Counted from the stretch's first letter, positions 1 to 9,617 are shown. The stretch is 64,000 nucleotides of DNA from UBA1563 sp037440065 (GCA_037440065.1 JBBIUV010000020.1:112229-176228), one strand, 5' to 3'. Made by a program: numbers and translations. The notes: generated from the sequence alone by a model not told the origin.

Positions 1-53
1 AGGTCGATGATAGCGGATTTGGAAATTAATAGATTATTAAATGGATTATTCAA

Positions 54-1121
54 TTATTTATAGATATTTGAAAGTTGTGAAATGTAGAAATCCGGGAAAA
101 TAAGTTTAGAAACCTTTATTTGTAAATTATTTGCCAGTTTATTAGATAGATCATTATTATCAAGAAGTTTTATTATTTTTTCTTTCAGATCATCTATATT
201 CCCCGGCTCGACTAAAAGTCCATCAATCCCGTCATCAATAAATTCTGAGATGCCGCCGATTCTTCCTCCAATGAATGGTTTCTTCGCTAATCCAGCTTCG
301 AGCATTATAAAAGGAAAGGAGTCCGACCGGGAGGGAGTAACAACAATTTTCGCGATACTATAATACATATCGATTTCAGGCGAAGAATTAATTAGAATTA
401 TATTTGAGTTAAACTTGATATTATCTCTTACTGTTAAAGGTAATTCCCAACTTCCCACTAATAGCAATTTTACATTTCTTACTTTTTTACAAATTTCGTC
501 AAATGCTAATAACAATACATCGCATCCTTTGATTTCATTAATTCTTCCTGCAAAAAGTAAAATTCGATCACTGTCAGAAATATTATAATTCGTAAGAAAT
601 TTTTCTTTTTGATCTTTCGTGGAGTTTAAAAAAGGTTCAATGAAGTTGTATATTACATCAATTCGATCTGTACTAATTTTATAATTTCTGATAAGATTGT
701 CTTTGACGGTGTTACTTACCGCAATAATTTTCTCAGATCTAAAACTGACATATTTAAGATTGGAAAGTAGACTATGAACCGTAGTGACAGTTTTTATGTC
801 AAGAAGCTGCGAAACCAAATAAGCAACGAATTCAGGATAACGGTGATGTGTGTGGATGACATTTATTTTATTTTTCTTACAATATATATAGAGTGATAAG
901 ACATTCTTTATTAATTTATAAACATTTCGATTCCCACGATTAAAATCTAGAATAGTTGGTTGAATACCCAGCGTTGTTAACCTATCAAGTGAATCTCCCT
1001 TATTGGTTATAAAAAATAAATTGTAATTATTGTTTTTTTTTAATTCCTTCAAAAGCAAATACACATGTTTACTCACACCACAAGCATAATTAAAATCTGG
1101 AGAGATAAGTAGTATGTTCAT
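54..1121 (-). CDS. Glycosyltransferase family 4 (GT-B fold)
   Basis: Predicted cytoplasmic or membrane-associated glycosyltransferase that adds a sugar from a nucleotide donor to a growing surface glycan. The N-terminal half has a GVSKH-type loop (about residue 18) and the C-terminal donor domain has FAGRINEIKG near 195 and SRSDSFPFIMLEAG near 270. In the usual EX7E donor motif the first Glu is Asp here (D-x7-E). About 355 aa is normal for the family. I chose ATG at 1121 because AAGG lies nine bases upstream; an in-frame TTG at 1130 overlapping the stop of the gene upstream is the alternative. It is the last gene seen of a minus-strand polysaccharide cluster. The exact sugar cannot be told from sequence. 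Confidence 0.86.
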   Translation of the reverse strand: MNILLISPDFNYACGVSKHVYLLLKELKKNNNYNLFFITNKGDSLDRLTTLGIQPTILDFNRGNRNVYKLIKNVLSLYIYCKKNKINVIHTHHRYPEFVAYLVSQLLDIKTVTTVHSLLSNLKYVSFRSEKIIAVSNTVKDNLIRNYKISTDRIDVIYNFIEPFLNSTKDQKEKFLTNYNISDSDRILLFAGRINEIKGCDVLLLAFDEICKKVRNVKLLLVGSWELPLTVRDNIKFNSNIILINSSPEIDMYYSIAKIVVTPSRSDSFPFIMLEAGLAKKPFIGGRIGGISEFIDDGIDGLLVEPGNIDDLKEKIIKLLDNNDLSNKLANNLQIKVSKLIFPDFYISQLSNIYK

Positions 1122-1126
1122 ATCTC

Positions 1127-2269
1127 TCAACCTTGGAGCAGTTGAAGCGAAGTGTTGTAGACTTCTTCAATGGTTATATCACTAATGCAGTGGGGGCTTT
1201 TGTATTTGCACACCCAAGAACATCCAAAGCAATCCATTTGAGAAAAAAGAAATTTGTTCTTTGAATTTTGTTTATAAGGGAAAAATGTTCCATGTTTTCC
1301 TCCTCCTATGATTGCAATTGTCGGTTTGTCTAATTGTAATGCTAGGTGTGATAAACCGGAATCTAGTCCAATGAATAATTTACAATTATGCGTCAATCTT
1401 ATAAGGTCGGCATAATTCATATCTATATATTTATTTACATTTGTACTGCCATCAATAATAAAATCCACAACCTCTTCTTGTCTTTTTGTTCCAACTATGA
1501 CAACCTTTGTTTCTAAAGAAAATCTCTTGGCCAATGCCCGAAATTTATATTTATCCCAATTTCGAAATTCTTCGGAAGAAGATGGTGCAATCAAAATATA
1601 ATCCTTTATACCATCGAATTTGTTTTCTGCATAATCGCGTGGCAAAAAACTGAATGTTTTTGTGCTGAGTCCAAAGTAACTATTCAATTCACTCAGTATT
1701 GTATAAATGTTCTTAGAATTAGAATTTATAAAATGAGAATAAAATTTATTGTAAATATTATTTACGACTCTTGTTAGAAAAGGAGATTTGGATTTTAATC
1801 CAACTATCTTGTGAGCAGAGCTTAGTATAGTCATCTCATCATTTAGACTTCCTCTTTCGGGAGTAATATTTACCACCGTATTAAACCCTTTAGCTATTAG
1901 CTTTTTTAAGATATTAAATCTATAAACAAAATTATATTTGTACTTTCTTTTCTCGTAGGTTAATATCTCATAATCAAGATTAAACAATTGCAATAACGGG
2001 AGATATTCTTCGGTGACGAGAATAATTTTTTTGCTATAATCATTATTTTTTTGGAAGGAATAAAAAAAATCAAGGCATACAATTATATCTCCCATTTTTT
2101 CTGAATGGATGAAGAGAATTGAATTTGAACTTATATTCGATCTTTTGGGTAAGAATTCCTTCAATATCCAGAATAATAATAAGTTAATATAGCATTTCAT
2201 CTGAAGCAATACTTCGGGAAGCAATTCTTCTAACATGAGATTTAACTTATATTTTCTATGCAATTCCAT
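1127..2269 (-). CDS. Glycosyltransferase family 9 (heptosyltransferase-like)
   Basis: Member of the GT9 family, whose known members (WaaC, WaaF, WaaQ) transfer heptose from ADP-heptose to the lipopolysaccharide core. The N-terminal ILFIHSEKMGDIIV segment (about residues 50-63) is the family's nucleotide-binding start, and LFIGLDSGLSHLA near 295 followed by PTIAIIGGG is the typical C-terminal GT9 signature. A cysteine cluster near the end (DCFGCSWVCKY) may bind a metal or be structural. The first 45 residues precede the fold and are not typical, so a later start is possible. It sits 3 bp after the GT2 gene and overlaps the start region of the GT4 gene, which indicates one transcript. Confidence 0.85.
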   Translation of the reverse strand: MELHRKYKLNLMLEELLPEVLLQMKCYINLLLFWILKEFLPKRSNISSNSILFIHSEKMGDIIVCLDFFYSFQKNNDYSKKIILVTEEYLPLLQLFNLDYEILTYEKRKYKYNFVYRFNILKKLIAKGFNTVVNITPERGSLNDEMTILSSAHKIVGLKSKSPFLTRVVNNIYNKFYSHFINSNSKNIYTILSELNSYFGLSTKTFSFLPRDYAENKFDGIKDYILIAPSSSEEFRNWDKYKFRALAKRFSLETKVVIVGTKRQEEVVDFIIDGSTNVNKYIDMNYADLIRLTHNCKLFIGLDSGLSHLALQLDKPTIAIIGGGKHGTFFPYKQNSKNKFLFSQMDCFGCSWVCKYKSPHCISDITIEEVYNTSLQLLQG

Positions 2270-2272
2270 TAC

Positions 2273-3247
2273 TTAATTCTTCGGAAAAAGTATTGTGGGT
2301 TTGAATGTTACTCCTTTTATATAAAGAATAATTAACTTAAAAAAAAGCTTCATCTTTGATTCATTGTTATTTGTTTTTCTTTGAGAAAAAATTTTCTTGG
2401 CAAAACCCAAACCACTAAAGTATCCTCTTAAAGTTGAGTTATGGGTAATTCTATTTCTTAACAAAGCAATGTATACCATATTCCTAACCCCATAAATGAA
2501 TCTTTTATCATCAATTTTTATATTCAAATATGGAGTCGGATTGTTCTCATCATTAAAATGATAAACTTTACTCTTTATTACGTTAAATCCATTAAAGTTA
2601 TATGAAATAATTCTAAGAGTAAATTCTGCGTCATCTCCCCAAATAAAAAAATCTGTGCTTGGATATCCAACTTTAGTGATAACTTTTCTGGGAAAAAGTA
2701 GTGAACCAAAACTTGCACTAATTATTGGAATTGGTTTATAATTTGAAATTGAAGTAAGTAAATTATAAGAATCGGACAACTCTGGAATGTTTGAGTAGGC
2801 CAAGTTTTTATCTTTATAATATATCGTGCTCGCAAGAAATCCGATAGAATCAAGGTTAAATTCGTCTGTATTAATTAATTCTTCTAACGCATATTTGTCA
2901 GCAATTACATCGCAGTCCAAACTCCAGATCCAATCATATCCTTTTTCATAAGCAGTTTTTATTCCGGTATATTGTCCTCCTGCGCTACCGCTATTTTCTT
3001 GGGTAATGACAGTTAAGTCCGTTTGTTCAGTTAACCAACCTAATGTTCCATCTGAACTCGAATTATTAATCACAATTATTTCGTCAACCTTTCTTGTTTG
3101 ATTTCTGATTGCCTCAACGCACTCTTTTAATAATTCGAGTCGATTATAAGTTACAACGACTGCCGCAATTTTATAAGTCTCTTTATTCAGGTAAGTCCTT
3201 TCTATATTATTACTATACTCTTTTTCCATAGAAGTAACACGACCCAT
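2273..3247 (-). CDS. Glycosyltransferase family 2, GlfT-like
   Basis: GT-A fold glycosyltransferase. AVVVTYNRLELL (about residues 30-41), EIIVINNSSSDGT near 57 and WSLDCDV near 110 (the DxD-like metal/donor site, here DCD) are the hallmarks. A WGDDAEF motif near 205 matches the acid/catalytic region of rhamnosyl- and galactofuranosyl-transferases of this family. Because it lies 36 bp downstream of a UDP-galactopyranose mutase gene, transfer of galactofuranose from UDP-Galf is the best guess; the family also includes rhamnosyltransferases, so this is inference. ATG at 3247 was used; a second in-frame ATG six codons later is possible. Confidence 0.84.
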   Translation of the reverse strand: MGRVTSMEKEYSNNIERTYLNKETYKIAAVVVTYNRLELLKECVEAIRNQTRKVDEIIVINNSSSDGTLGWLTEQTDLTVITQENSGSAGGQYTGIKTAYEKGYDWIWSLDCDVIADKYALEELINTDEFNLDSIGFLASTIYYKDKNLAYSNIPELSDSYNLLTSISNYKPIPIISASFGSLLFPRKVITKVGYPSTDFFIWGDDAEFTLRIISYNFNGFNVIKSKVYHFNDENNPTPYLNIKIDDKRFIYGVRNMVYIALLRNRITHNSTLRGYFSGLGFAKKIFSQRKTNNNESKMKLFFKLIILYIKGVTFKPTILFPKN

Positions 3248-3283
3248 TTTTATATTGGCTTTACCTTGTACTTAAATTGGCTT

Positions 3284-4387
3284 TTAAATAGTATCCGTTT
3301 TTGATTTTAAAAAATGGAGACAATTTGCCACCACTTGATCCATATTATAATACTGATATTCTGCCAGTCTTCCGCAGAATATCGTGTTTTTCAATTTTTC
3401 GGCTTCCTTTTTATATCGTAAGAACAATTTCCGATTCATTTCAGTTGGAATCGGATAATATGGTTCACCCTCAATCTGTGGAAATTCTTTTGAAACGGTT
3501 GTAACAGTAGATTTATTCCCTGATAAATATTTATGCTCAATCACCCGGGTGAATTCTTGGATTTGATCAACATAATTAGTCTGTGCAGTTCCCTGATAAA
3601 ACTCTGCAGTATGATTCTCGTACTCAAATCCTATAGAACGATAAGGAAGCTTGCCATGTAAATAATCAAAAAAATAATCAATTGGTCCGGTGTAAACCAT
3701 TTTGTTAAACTTAGTATTATCAATAATGTTTTTATAATCAGTGTTTAAGGCAATCTCAATGTTTTTGTGAGAAAGCATTTTATCAAACATTTTTGTGTAA
3801 CCCTCTTTTGGCATAAATTGGTATTTATCTGAAAAGTAGCGACAGTCATCATTAAATCTAATTGGAATTCTTCCACAAACCGAAGGAGATAATTCATTCG
3901 GAAAAAGATTCCATTGCTTCTTTGTATAATTTTTGAAAAACGCTTCAAATAATTCTTTCCCAACCTGATTTATAATAATGTCTTCGGAGTTCAAAATTGG
4001 AAATCTTTTTTCAATCTTAGTTTGCAAAAAGTTTTTTACTTCTACTTCGGATTTTAAGTTAATTCCAAAAAATTTGTTTATGGTAAATCTATTAATAGGT
4101 ATGTGAAAAAGTTCACCCTGATAATTCGCGAGTACTTCATGTTCGTAAAATCTCCACTCAGTAAACTGTGAGAGATAATCAAATACTTCTTTACTATTCG
4201 TGTGGAATATATGGGGTCCGTAACGATGAACTAAAATACCGTAATCATCATATTCATCAAAAGCATTACCACCAATGTGATTCCGTCTTTCAACAATCAA
4301 CACTTTTTTATTGAATTGTGAAGCTAATCTTTCTGCCATTACAGCTCCGGCAAAACCGGCGCCGACAATTAAAAAATCATATTTCAT
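3284..4387 (-). CDS. glf: UDP-galactopyranose mutase
   Basis: FAD-dependent enzyme that interconverts UDP-galactopyranose and UDP-galactofuranose in the cytoplasm, the only route to the Galf donor. The N-terminus has the dinucleotide fold (DFLIVGAGFAGAV), then ERRNHIGGNAFD and YGPHIFHT, both diagnostic of Glf. The C-terminal half keeps YTGPIDYFFDY and the GRLAEYQYYNMDQV ending typical of the family. 367 aa is the standard bacterial length. The start overlaps the flippase gene by 11 bp and a GT2 gene follows, so synthesis, transfer and export genes are co-transcribed. Very secure call. Confidence 0.97.
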   Translation of the reverse strand: MKYDFLIVGAGFAGAVMAERLASQFNKKVLIVERRNHIGGNAFDEYDDYGILVHRYGPHIFHTNSKEVFDYLSQFTEWRFYEHEVLANYQGELFHIPINRFTINKFFGINLKSEVEVKNFLQTKIEKRFPILNSEDIIINQVGKELFEAFFKNYTKKQWNLFPNELSPSVCGRIPIRFNDDCRYFSDKYQFMPKEGYTKMFDKMLSHKNIEIALNTDYKNIIDNTKFNKMVYTGPIDYFFDYLHGKLPYRSIGFEYENHTAEFYQGTAQTNYVDQIQEFTRVIEHKYLSGNKSTVTTVSKEFPQIEGEPYYPIPTEMNRKLFLRYKKEAEKLKNTIFCGRLAEYQYYNMDQVVANCLHFLKSKTDTI

Positions 4388-5660
4388 TTAAGTTCTTTTT
4401 CTGAAAATAATAATAAATCATTCCCAGTGTAACAACTATTTCAGTTACCAGCACCGATATTGAAGAACCATACGAACCGAGTGACGGAACCAATAAAAAT
4501 GAAAGAGATATGTTAACTATACTTCCCAGGATAATTATTATTGTGAATTCTTTTTTCTTCCCCAAGTTCAATAATCCTTGTATTCCAAACATGTTACTAA
4601 GATAAATAACAAAAGGGAGTAACGCGATAATTTGTAAAACGTTGATTGATTTTGCGTACCCATTCCCGGCAAGAAGCATAATTATCGGTTTTGCAAAGAT
4701 GAAAAATCCGATCCCGATCACGAATAGCATCATACTACCCAGTATAATAAATTTCATCAAAAGTTGTTTTGAGCCTTCTTTATCAGTGTTAGATAGAAAG
4801 GCCATTCTTGGATAAAGAGCTTGGTTTACCGGATTTGCCAAAGATTGAATTCCCAATCGGATTTTATCCGCTGCTGCAAAATATCCAACTTCAGTATGAT
4901 TCGATAAAAGTCCGAGCAGAAAAATATTTGTTGTTGTGTAAAGACTAATTGAAGCACTTGAAATAAATAACAAGTAGGATTCTTTCAATTGAAAAAACAT
5001 TTCTTTCATCGGGGGAAGAAAAAACTGAACAGCATAATATTTCTTCATCATCACCGTTAAAATAATTGCATTGAGCACTGAACTAAATCCTATCAACAGC
5101 ACATAAATTCTATCGTCAGTTTTTGATTGAATGAAAATGAATATACCGATTATCATTAACATTTTAGAAATAGTTGAGACGGCAACTAATTGCTTCATTT
5201 CTTCCAGCCCCTGGAAAAACCAGACAGGTGTAAATGTCGTTCCAAGCACTATGAAAAATGAAAAGAGAAACAATTCCTTTTCAACTGAAAATTTTGGTAT
5301 AAAAGTGACAAAAAGCCAGACGGCAATAAAGCATAGAAATAGCAGTTGAATCTTTATAGCAAAAACCGAGGAGGCAATTAGGGATAATTGCTCTTTTTTA
5401 TTTCTGTAGATTGATATTTGTTGTGTGGCAGAAAAATTAAAACCAAAATCCGTGATTATTGAAAAATATGCAATAAAAGCTGTAACAAAATTAACCAAAC
5501 CAAATTTTTCTGGTCCAAGGACACGTACTAAATAGGGGAAAGTAATAAGTGGTAATAGGTTATTTAAAACTTGAAGAAAGGAAAGCGATACTATATTATG
5601 AAATAACTTTGATTTGAAAGAAAATCTAAAAAATCTTTCTCTCACTTCCTCACCAGCCAC
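4377..5660 (-). CDS. Oligosaccharide flippase (Wzx/PST family)
   Basis: Polytopic inner-membrane protein of the MATE/MOP superfamily, predicted to flip lipid-linked oligosaccharide units to the periplasm. The N-terminus reads LQVLNNLLPLITFPYLVRVLGP, classic for Wzx, and about 12-14 hydrophobic segments follow across 427 aa. No ATG occurs near the start; GTG at 5660 is used here, and GTG at 5645, which forms a GTGA overlap with the EnvC-like stop, is an equally attractive start. The neighbours (Glf and three glycosyltransferases) support a role in a Galf-containing surface polysaccharide. No Wzy polymerase or ligase is visible in the window. Confidence 0.88.
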   Translation of the reverse strand: MAGEEVRERFFRFSFKSKLFHNIVSLSFLQVLNNLLPLITFPYLVRVLGPEKFGLVNFVTAFIAYFSIITDFGFNFSATQQISIYRNKKEQLSLIASSVFAIKIQLLFLCFIAVWLFVTFIPKFSVEKELFLFSFFIVLGTTFTPVWFFQGLEEMKQLVAVSTISKMLMIIGIFIFIQSKTDDRIYVLLIGFSSVLNAIILTVMMKKYYAVQFFLPPMKEMFFQLKESYLLFISSASISLYTTTNIFLLGLLSNHTEVGYFAAADKIRLGIQSLANPVNQALYPRMAFLSNTDKEGSKQLLMKFIILGSMMLFVIGIGFFIFAKPIIMLLAGNGYAKSINVLQIIALLPFVIYLSNMFGIQGLLNLGKKKEFTIIIILGSIVNISLSFLLVPSLGSYGSSISVLVTEIVVTLGMIYYYFQKKNLNEI

Positions 5661-6919
5661 ACTTCGGGATTTTGATGATCGCGCTGTTTCCAGATTTCAA
5701 AATGGAGAACTCTTCCTTCAATGCTTTCGGAAACATCGCCGAGAATTTCTCCATAATTAACTTTACTCCCCTCGCGCACAGAGATTTGTCCAAGGTGTCC
5801 ATAAACTGTTCTAAATCCTTCGCTGTGCGTAATAATAACAATGCTGCCGTAACCGGGAAGCCATTCAATTGCGGATACAATCCCTTCGCCAACAGTTTTT
5901 ACGTTGAAATCACCTGCAACTTTAATATCAATTCCGTAATTCAAAGTAACGGTGTTTAATTTTTCATTTTTATCTTCACCGAATTTACGAATGACAACTC
6001 CACGTGCGACCGGCCAGAGCATTCTTCCTCTCATAGCAGAAAATGATTTGAAATTCTCAGTAACATAACCTTCGGGTGGAAAGTTTTTCACCTCCTCTTC
6101 AGTTGAGGATGCAACGGATGGTTCTGTTTTAGTATTACCCTTTAATGATTCTCGTTTTCTTTTTTCTGCTAATCTTTTTGCCAGTTCTTTTTTGCGCAGT
6201 TCTTCTTTTTCGATAAGAGCAGAAATGAAATTTTTAATCGATTTTTCCGCCGCGCGTTTGCTTGCTAATTCTTTAGCAGCTGCCGACTTATCATTCTTAA
6301 ACTTCTTCAAAACATTTTTCTCTTCAGCAAGTTTTTTTTTCAGTTGAATTTCTTCTGAAGATTTCAAATTCAACAATTGCACTTTTGATCGCTTTTCTTC
6401 ATCAATTGAGGTGACTTTCGACGCAAGCAGTAAAGAATTTTCCTTAATTATTTGTAAATCTTTTTTACGGCTAAGTGAAAATTGCTTTAGGTACTTATAC
6501 CTTGCCAACGCTTGCTGAAGTGATGCGGCATCGAAGAGATAGATAAACTCGTTCTGGTAAATGCCTTTGTAAATAGCCTTCGCATACTTCGCGTAGTTGT
6601 CTTTTAGCGCATTTGTCTTTTGACGGAGGAGTTCGATTTGTGTCTGAAGCAATTCTATCTGTTCTGTTTTTTCTTCGATTTGATTTTTATATGAATTGAT
6701 CAGTTGATTCAGAAGAAAATTTTGTTTGTTGAACTTTTCAACTACTGAAAAGGATTTTTTCTCCCGTTTTGAAATGTCGTTAATCTCTTTTTCAAGAGAG
6801 TTGATCTCGTCTTTTAGATTCTCAAGTTCATGCTTCTTTTGTGAGATTTCTTTTTGCTGCGAACTTATTAATGAGACAAAAAGAAGCACAAAAAGAAAAC
6901 ATAGCCTGGTATTTACCAT
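5642..6919 (-). CDS. EnvC/M23-type murein hydrolase activator
   Basis: Secreted protein with an N-terminal signal segment (LCFLFVLLFVSLISS), a long coiled coil rich in Lys, Glu and Gln (about residues 20-260), and a C-terminal LytM/M23 domain (about 310-425). The LytM domain shows YGIDIKV, VYGHL and VLHFEIW. The usual zinc ligands HxxxD and HxH are only partly kept: the first His is replaced in NYGIDI and the second motif is LHFE rather than HxH. This suggests a non-catalytic activator of the EnvC type rather than an active endopeptidase. Expected role: switching on periplasmic amidases at septation. It is followed by the flippase with a short overlap. Confidence 0.85.
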   Translation of the reverse strand: MVNTRLCFLFVLLFVSLISSQQKEISQKKHELENLKDEINSLEKEINDISKREKKSFSVVEKFNKQNFLLNQLINSYKNQIEEKTEQIELLQTQIELLRQKTNALKDNYAKYAKAIYKGIYQNEFIYLFDAASLQQALARYKYLKQFSLSRKKDLQIIKENSLLLASKVTSIDEEKRSKVQLLNLKSSEEIQLKKKLAEEKNVLKKFKNDKSAAAKELASKRAAEKSIKNFISALIEKEELRKKELAKRLAEKRKRESLKGNTKTEPSVASSTEEEVKNFPPEGYVTENFKSFSAMRGRMLWPVARGVVIRKFGEDKNEKLNTVTLNYGIDIKVAGDFNVKTVGEGIVSAIEWLPGYGSIVIITHSEGFRTVYGHLGQISVREGSKVNYGEILGDVSESIEGRVLHFEIWKQRDHQNPEVWLVRK

Positions 6920-7704
6920 CTAATTATCGTGGCATCGGTTGGAAATTTAAAATCGATTTGAATTTCTTTTTGATTTGCCGAAATGTTCTTGTATTCGATT
7001 TGAAGATATTGATTCTCTTTTTTATTGGAAACAGAAATCCTTTTTGGAGTTGCAACACTTTCTGTTAACGAAAAATTAGTGTAATCACCAACGAGCAATT
7101 CTTTTCCCTTAGAGGATTTTAAAGTGTATTGAGTTATTCCTAGATTTCTTATATCAATGGCGTACGTTGATACGGTATTTTGAAGCGAATCATTATAAGC
7201 GATAACATATTTATCGTTTTGCACTTTGTACATGTCCGGATTTTTATAAAGCCGATCGGTTAAATTCACTGCACCGATTATCGCATCAAGTAGATCAGAA
7301 AAAGAAATGTCAACTCTTAAAATGTTCCGCAGTACATCGTCATTTGTTTCACCCATGTAAACCGTGTTTGAGAGCGCTTCGTAAAAAGTAAAAACTTTTT
7401 TTGTAACCAATGCTTGCGCCAGCTCAATCCCAAACGGACCCATAATGGTCAGATAAATTGAGTCAGGTTTAATCATCACCACGTTAAAAGACGCGGAATT
7501 ATTAAAGTCCGGTGTTTTAATGGTGAGCGTTCCGTTTCCTTCAAACGAACGAATTTTTCTTCTGTTAGCCTCAAGTTTTTTTACCAACCGGTCTGCCGGT
7601 AAAATCTCAACTTCTTCCGAAGTTGTGGTGGAAGAACAGCCGTTAAAAAACGAAACAAAAATTGAAGCCAGAACAAATGTAAGCAAGAAGAATTTTATTT
7701 TCAA
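6913..7704 (-). CDS. DUF4292-type LolA/LolB-like lipoprotein
   Basis: Lipoprotein with signal peptide and lipobox ending FFNGCSS (Cys about residue 23). The mature part has the SFEGNGTLTI strand, VMIKPDSIYLTIMGPFGIELAQ and a repeated beta pattern, as in the DUF4292 family and the LolA/LolB fold that binds lipidated cargo. Function is inferred only: outer-membrane lipoprotein or lipid handling. Start: TTG at 7704, giving a TTGA overlap with the upstream stop, with GAGG six bases upstream; no ATG is available before the signal peptide. In Bacteroidota-like genomes this family often sits between a TPR protein and an M23 protein, as here. Confidence 0.78.
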   Translation of the reverse strand: MKIKFFLLTFVLASIFVSFFNGCSSTTTSEEVEILPADRLVKKLEANRRKIRSFEGNGTLTIKTPDFNNSASFNVVMIKPDSIYLTIMGPFGIELAQALVTKKVFTFYEALSNTVYMGETNDDVLRNILRVDISFSDLLDAIIGAVNLTDRLYKNPDMYKVQNDKYVIAYNDSLQNTVSTYAIDIRNLGITQYTLKSSKGKELLVGDYTNFSLTESVATPKRISVSNKKENQYLQIEYKNISANQKEIQIDFKFPTDATIIRW

Positions 7705-9506
7705 AGGGTACCTCGTTCAATTTTTGATTCCAGTCCGCCAATAGTATTATCAAGTTCAAAAGCCTTTTTCCAGGTGGAAATGGCTCCTTCCTTTTCTCCA
7801 AGTTTATATAAAACGTCTCCCAGATGATCAAGAATTACAGCTTTGTCTCCACCGACTTCCAAAGCTTCATTTATATATTTTTTTGCATTATTGTAATCGC
7901 CCAGTTGAAAATAAACCCAACCGATGGTATCAAGATAAGAAGAATTTTTCGGCTCGGCTGTGATAGCGATTTTTGCCATTGCAAGAGCTTCATCCAATCT
8001 TACAGCGCGCTTCGAAAGGGAATAAGCATAGTTGTTATTGATTAGAGCATTAGTCGGACTATTTTTTAACGCGAGTGAATAGACACTGTCGCATTCTCTC
8101 CAAGCTTCCTGTCCATCATAAATCAATCCGAGCGTTCCCAACAAATCAACATTGCCGGGATCAAGCTTTATCGCTTTGCTAATGTAGAAAATAGCTTTCT
8201 CGTTTTCTTTTAATTGGCTTAACGTATAACCGAAAGAGGTGAGTGCATTAATGTCGTTTCCGTTAAGTTCAACCGCTTTACTTAGATAAATTTTTGCACT
8301 GTCATGTTTGTCAAGCTGAGCAAATGAAACACCTAACAGCAAGTTAATTGTAAAATCTTCGGGAAACTTGGTTATACCCATCGAAAGCACTTTTACTGTT
8401 TCGTTATATTTTTTATTATCGAAGTAGAGACCACCAAGACGAATCCAACCTTCAGGATGCCAGGGAGCTAGTTCAATTACAAGATTATAGTATGAAGTTG
8501 CTAGGGAATCATTTTGTTCAACAGTTGCAATAGCTCCTAGATGTAATTTTACCTGCCAGTCTGTGGTGTCTTTATCGATTGTGCTGAAAAGTTTTTTAGC
8601 TATCGGAAGAAGTGTGGAATCTTTGAAAGAATTTTGAAAATAAGTCGCTCCAATACTAATTTTAGTTTCAAGCGGAACATCTTTTTGTTCAAGGATGAAC
8701 TGATATTCCTCGGAGGCTTTAGCCCAATTATTTTGCAGAACAAAAATTCTGGCTTTCGTTTCTCTCGCTTCTAAATCATGCGGATAAGAACGAAGCACAT
8801 CTTCCACCAGGAGAAGCGCTTTTTCATAATTCTTTGTACGGAGGTAAAAATCTACTATAACTTTTTGCAGCTCTTTATTTGCTGGATCAATTTCAGAGAG
8901 AGATTCAAGAGTTTCAACCGCTTTTTCATTATCGCCGAGTCGTTCATATAAATCGGCAACGCGTGTAAGAACTGTCCATTCGTTTCCAATTTGTTTTGTT
9001 ACTTTTTGATAAACCTCTAAGGCTTGTTTCGGTCTGTTTGGTTCATACAATCTGGCAAGTTTATAATAGGCGTTTATGTTTGTTGAATCGATTGAAATGA
9101 TTTTTTCCAAAACCGAAATTGCTTCATCATTCTGTTTAGCAGCAGAATAAATTTCTTCTTGCAAAAACAAATATTCCGTATTCTCCGGTTCATACGTTAC
9201 TGCTTTGGAAATATTTTGAAGTGCAAAGGAAAGTTTATTTAGGAAAAAATAATCCTTGGCAATAGCATAATAAATTCCTCCGGAAGGGTCCAATTGTGCT
9301 GCTTCCTGATATTCAAGGATTGCCGAAGCATAATCTCCTTTGGCATCAGCATTGGAACCGTTAAGAAAGAGATCAAGCGCTTTACGCTTTACGTCTGTCG
9401 TAAGCGATTTTGTGTTTTGGTTTACGCCGCTGTCCGTTCCATTTTTAACAGCGGTGGAGCAGCCGAAAAATCCAACTACTAATAAGGTAAAAAAAACTAT
9501 TCGCAT
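7701..9506 (-). CDS. Tetratricopeptide-repeat lipoprotein
   Basis: 601-aa lipoprotein; the lipobox ends VGFFGCS (Cys about residue 16). The rest is a near-continuous array of TPR units (about 14), with the usual Ala/Gly and Tyr spacing and terminal asparagine/proline patterns such as LDPSGGIYYAIAKDYF and INNNYAYSLSKR. TPR arrays are protein-binding scaffolds; the protein is probably periplasmic and anchored in the outer membrane. It is the first gene of the minus-strand block and has a 141-bp divergent spacer upstream, so it likely carries the promoter for the EnvC/DUF4292 genes and possibly for the glycan genes. No enzymatic motif is seen. Confidence 0.86.
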   Translation of the reverse strand: MRIVFFTLLVVGFFGCSTAVKNGTDSGVNQNTKSLTTDVKRKALDLFLNGSNADAKGDYASAILEYQEAAQLDPSGGIYYAIAKDYFFLNKLSFALQNISKAVTYEPENTEYLFLQEEIYSAAKQNDEAISVLEKIISIDSTNINAYYKLARLYEPNRPKQALEVYQKVTKQIGNEWTVLTRVADLYERLGDNEKAVETLESLSEIDPANKELQKVIVDFYLRTKNYEKALLLVEDVLRSYPHDLEARETKARIFVLQNNWAKASEEYQFILEQKDVPLETKISIGATYFQNSFKDSTLLPIAKKLFSTIDKDTTDWQVKLHLGAIATVEQNDSLATSYYNLVIELAPWHPEGWIRLGGLYFDNKKYNETVKVLSMGITKFPEDFTINLLLGVSFAQLDKHDSAKIYLSKAVELNGNDINALTSFGYTLSQLKENEKAIFYISKAIKLDPGNVDLLGTLGLIYDGQEAWRECDSVYSLALKNSPTNALINNNYAYSLSKRAVRLDEALAMAKIAITAEPKNSSYLDTIGWVYFQLGDYNNAKKYINEALEVGGDKAVILDHLGDVLYKLGEKEGAISTWKKAFELDNTIGGLESKIERGTL

Positions 9507-9599
9507 TGAGTATTAAATAATTAAAAAATGATTGTCATTGTTAAGAATTCCGTTCTGATTCACACCTCTTCATCTTCAACGGAAATTTATTTATCTTGG

Positions 9600-9617
9600 T
9601 TCTAAAATATTTTAGAA
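9600..9617. promoter_or_regulatory. 18-bp perfect palindrome in divergent spacer
   Basis: TTCTAAAATATTTTAGAA is a perfect inverted repeat lying 30 bp before the ATP-grasp start and 94 bp from the divergent TPR lipoprotein start. It could be an operator for a dimeric regulator. It is AT-only at its core, so chance is possible. Confidence 0.35.
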
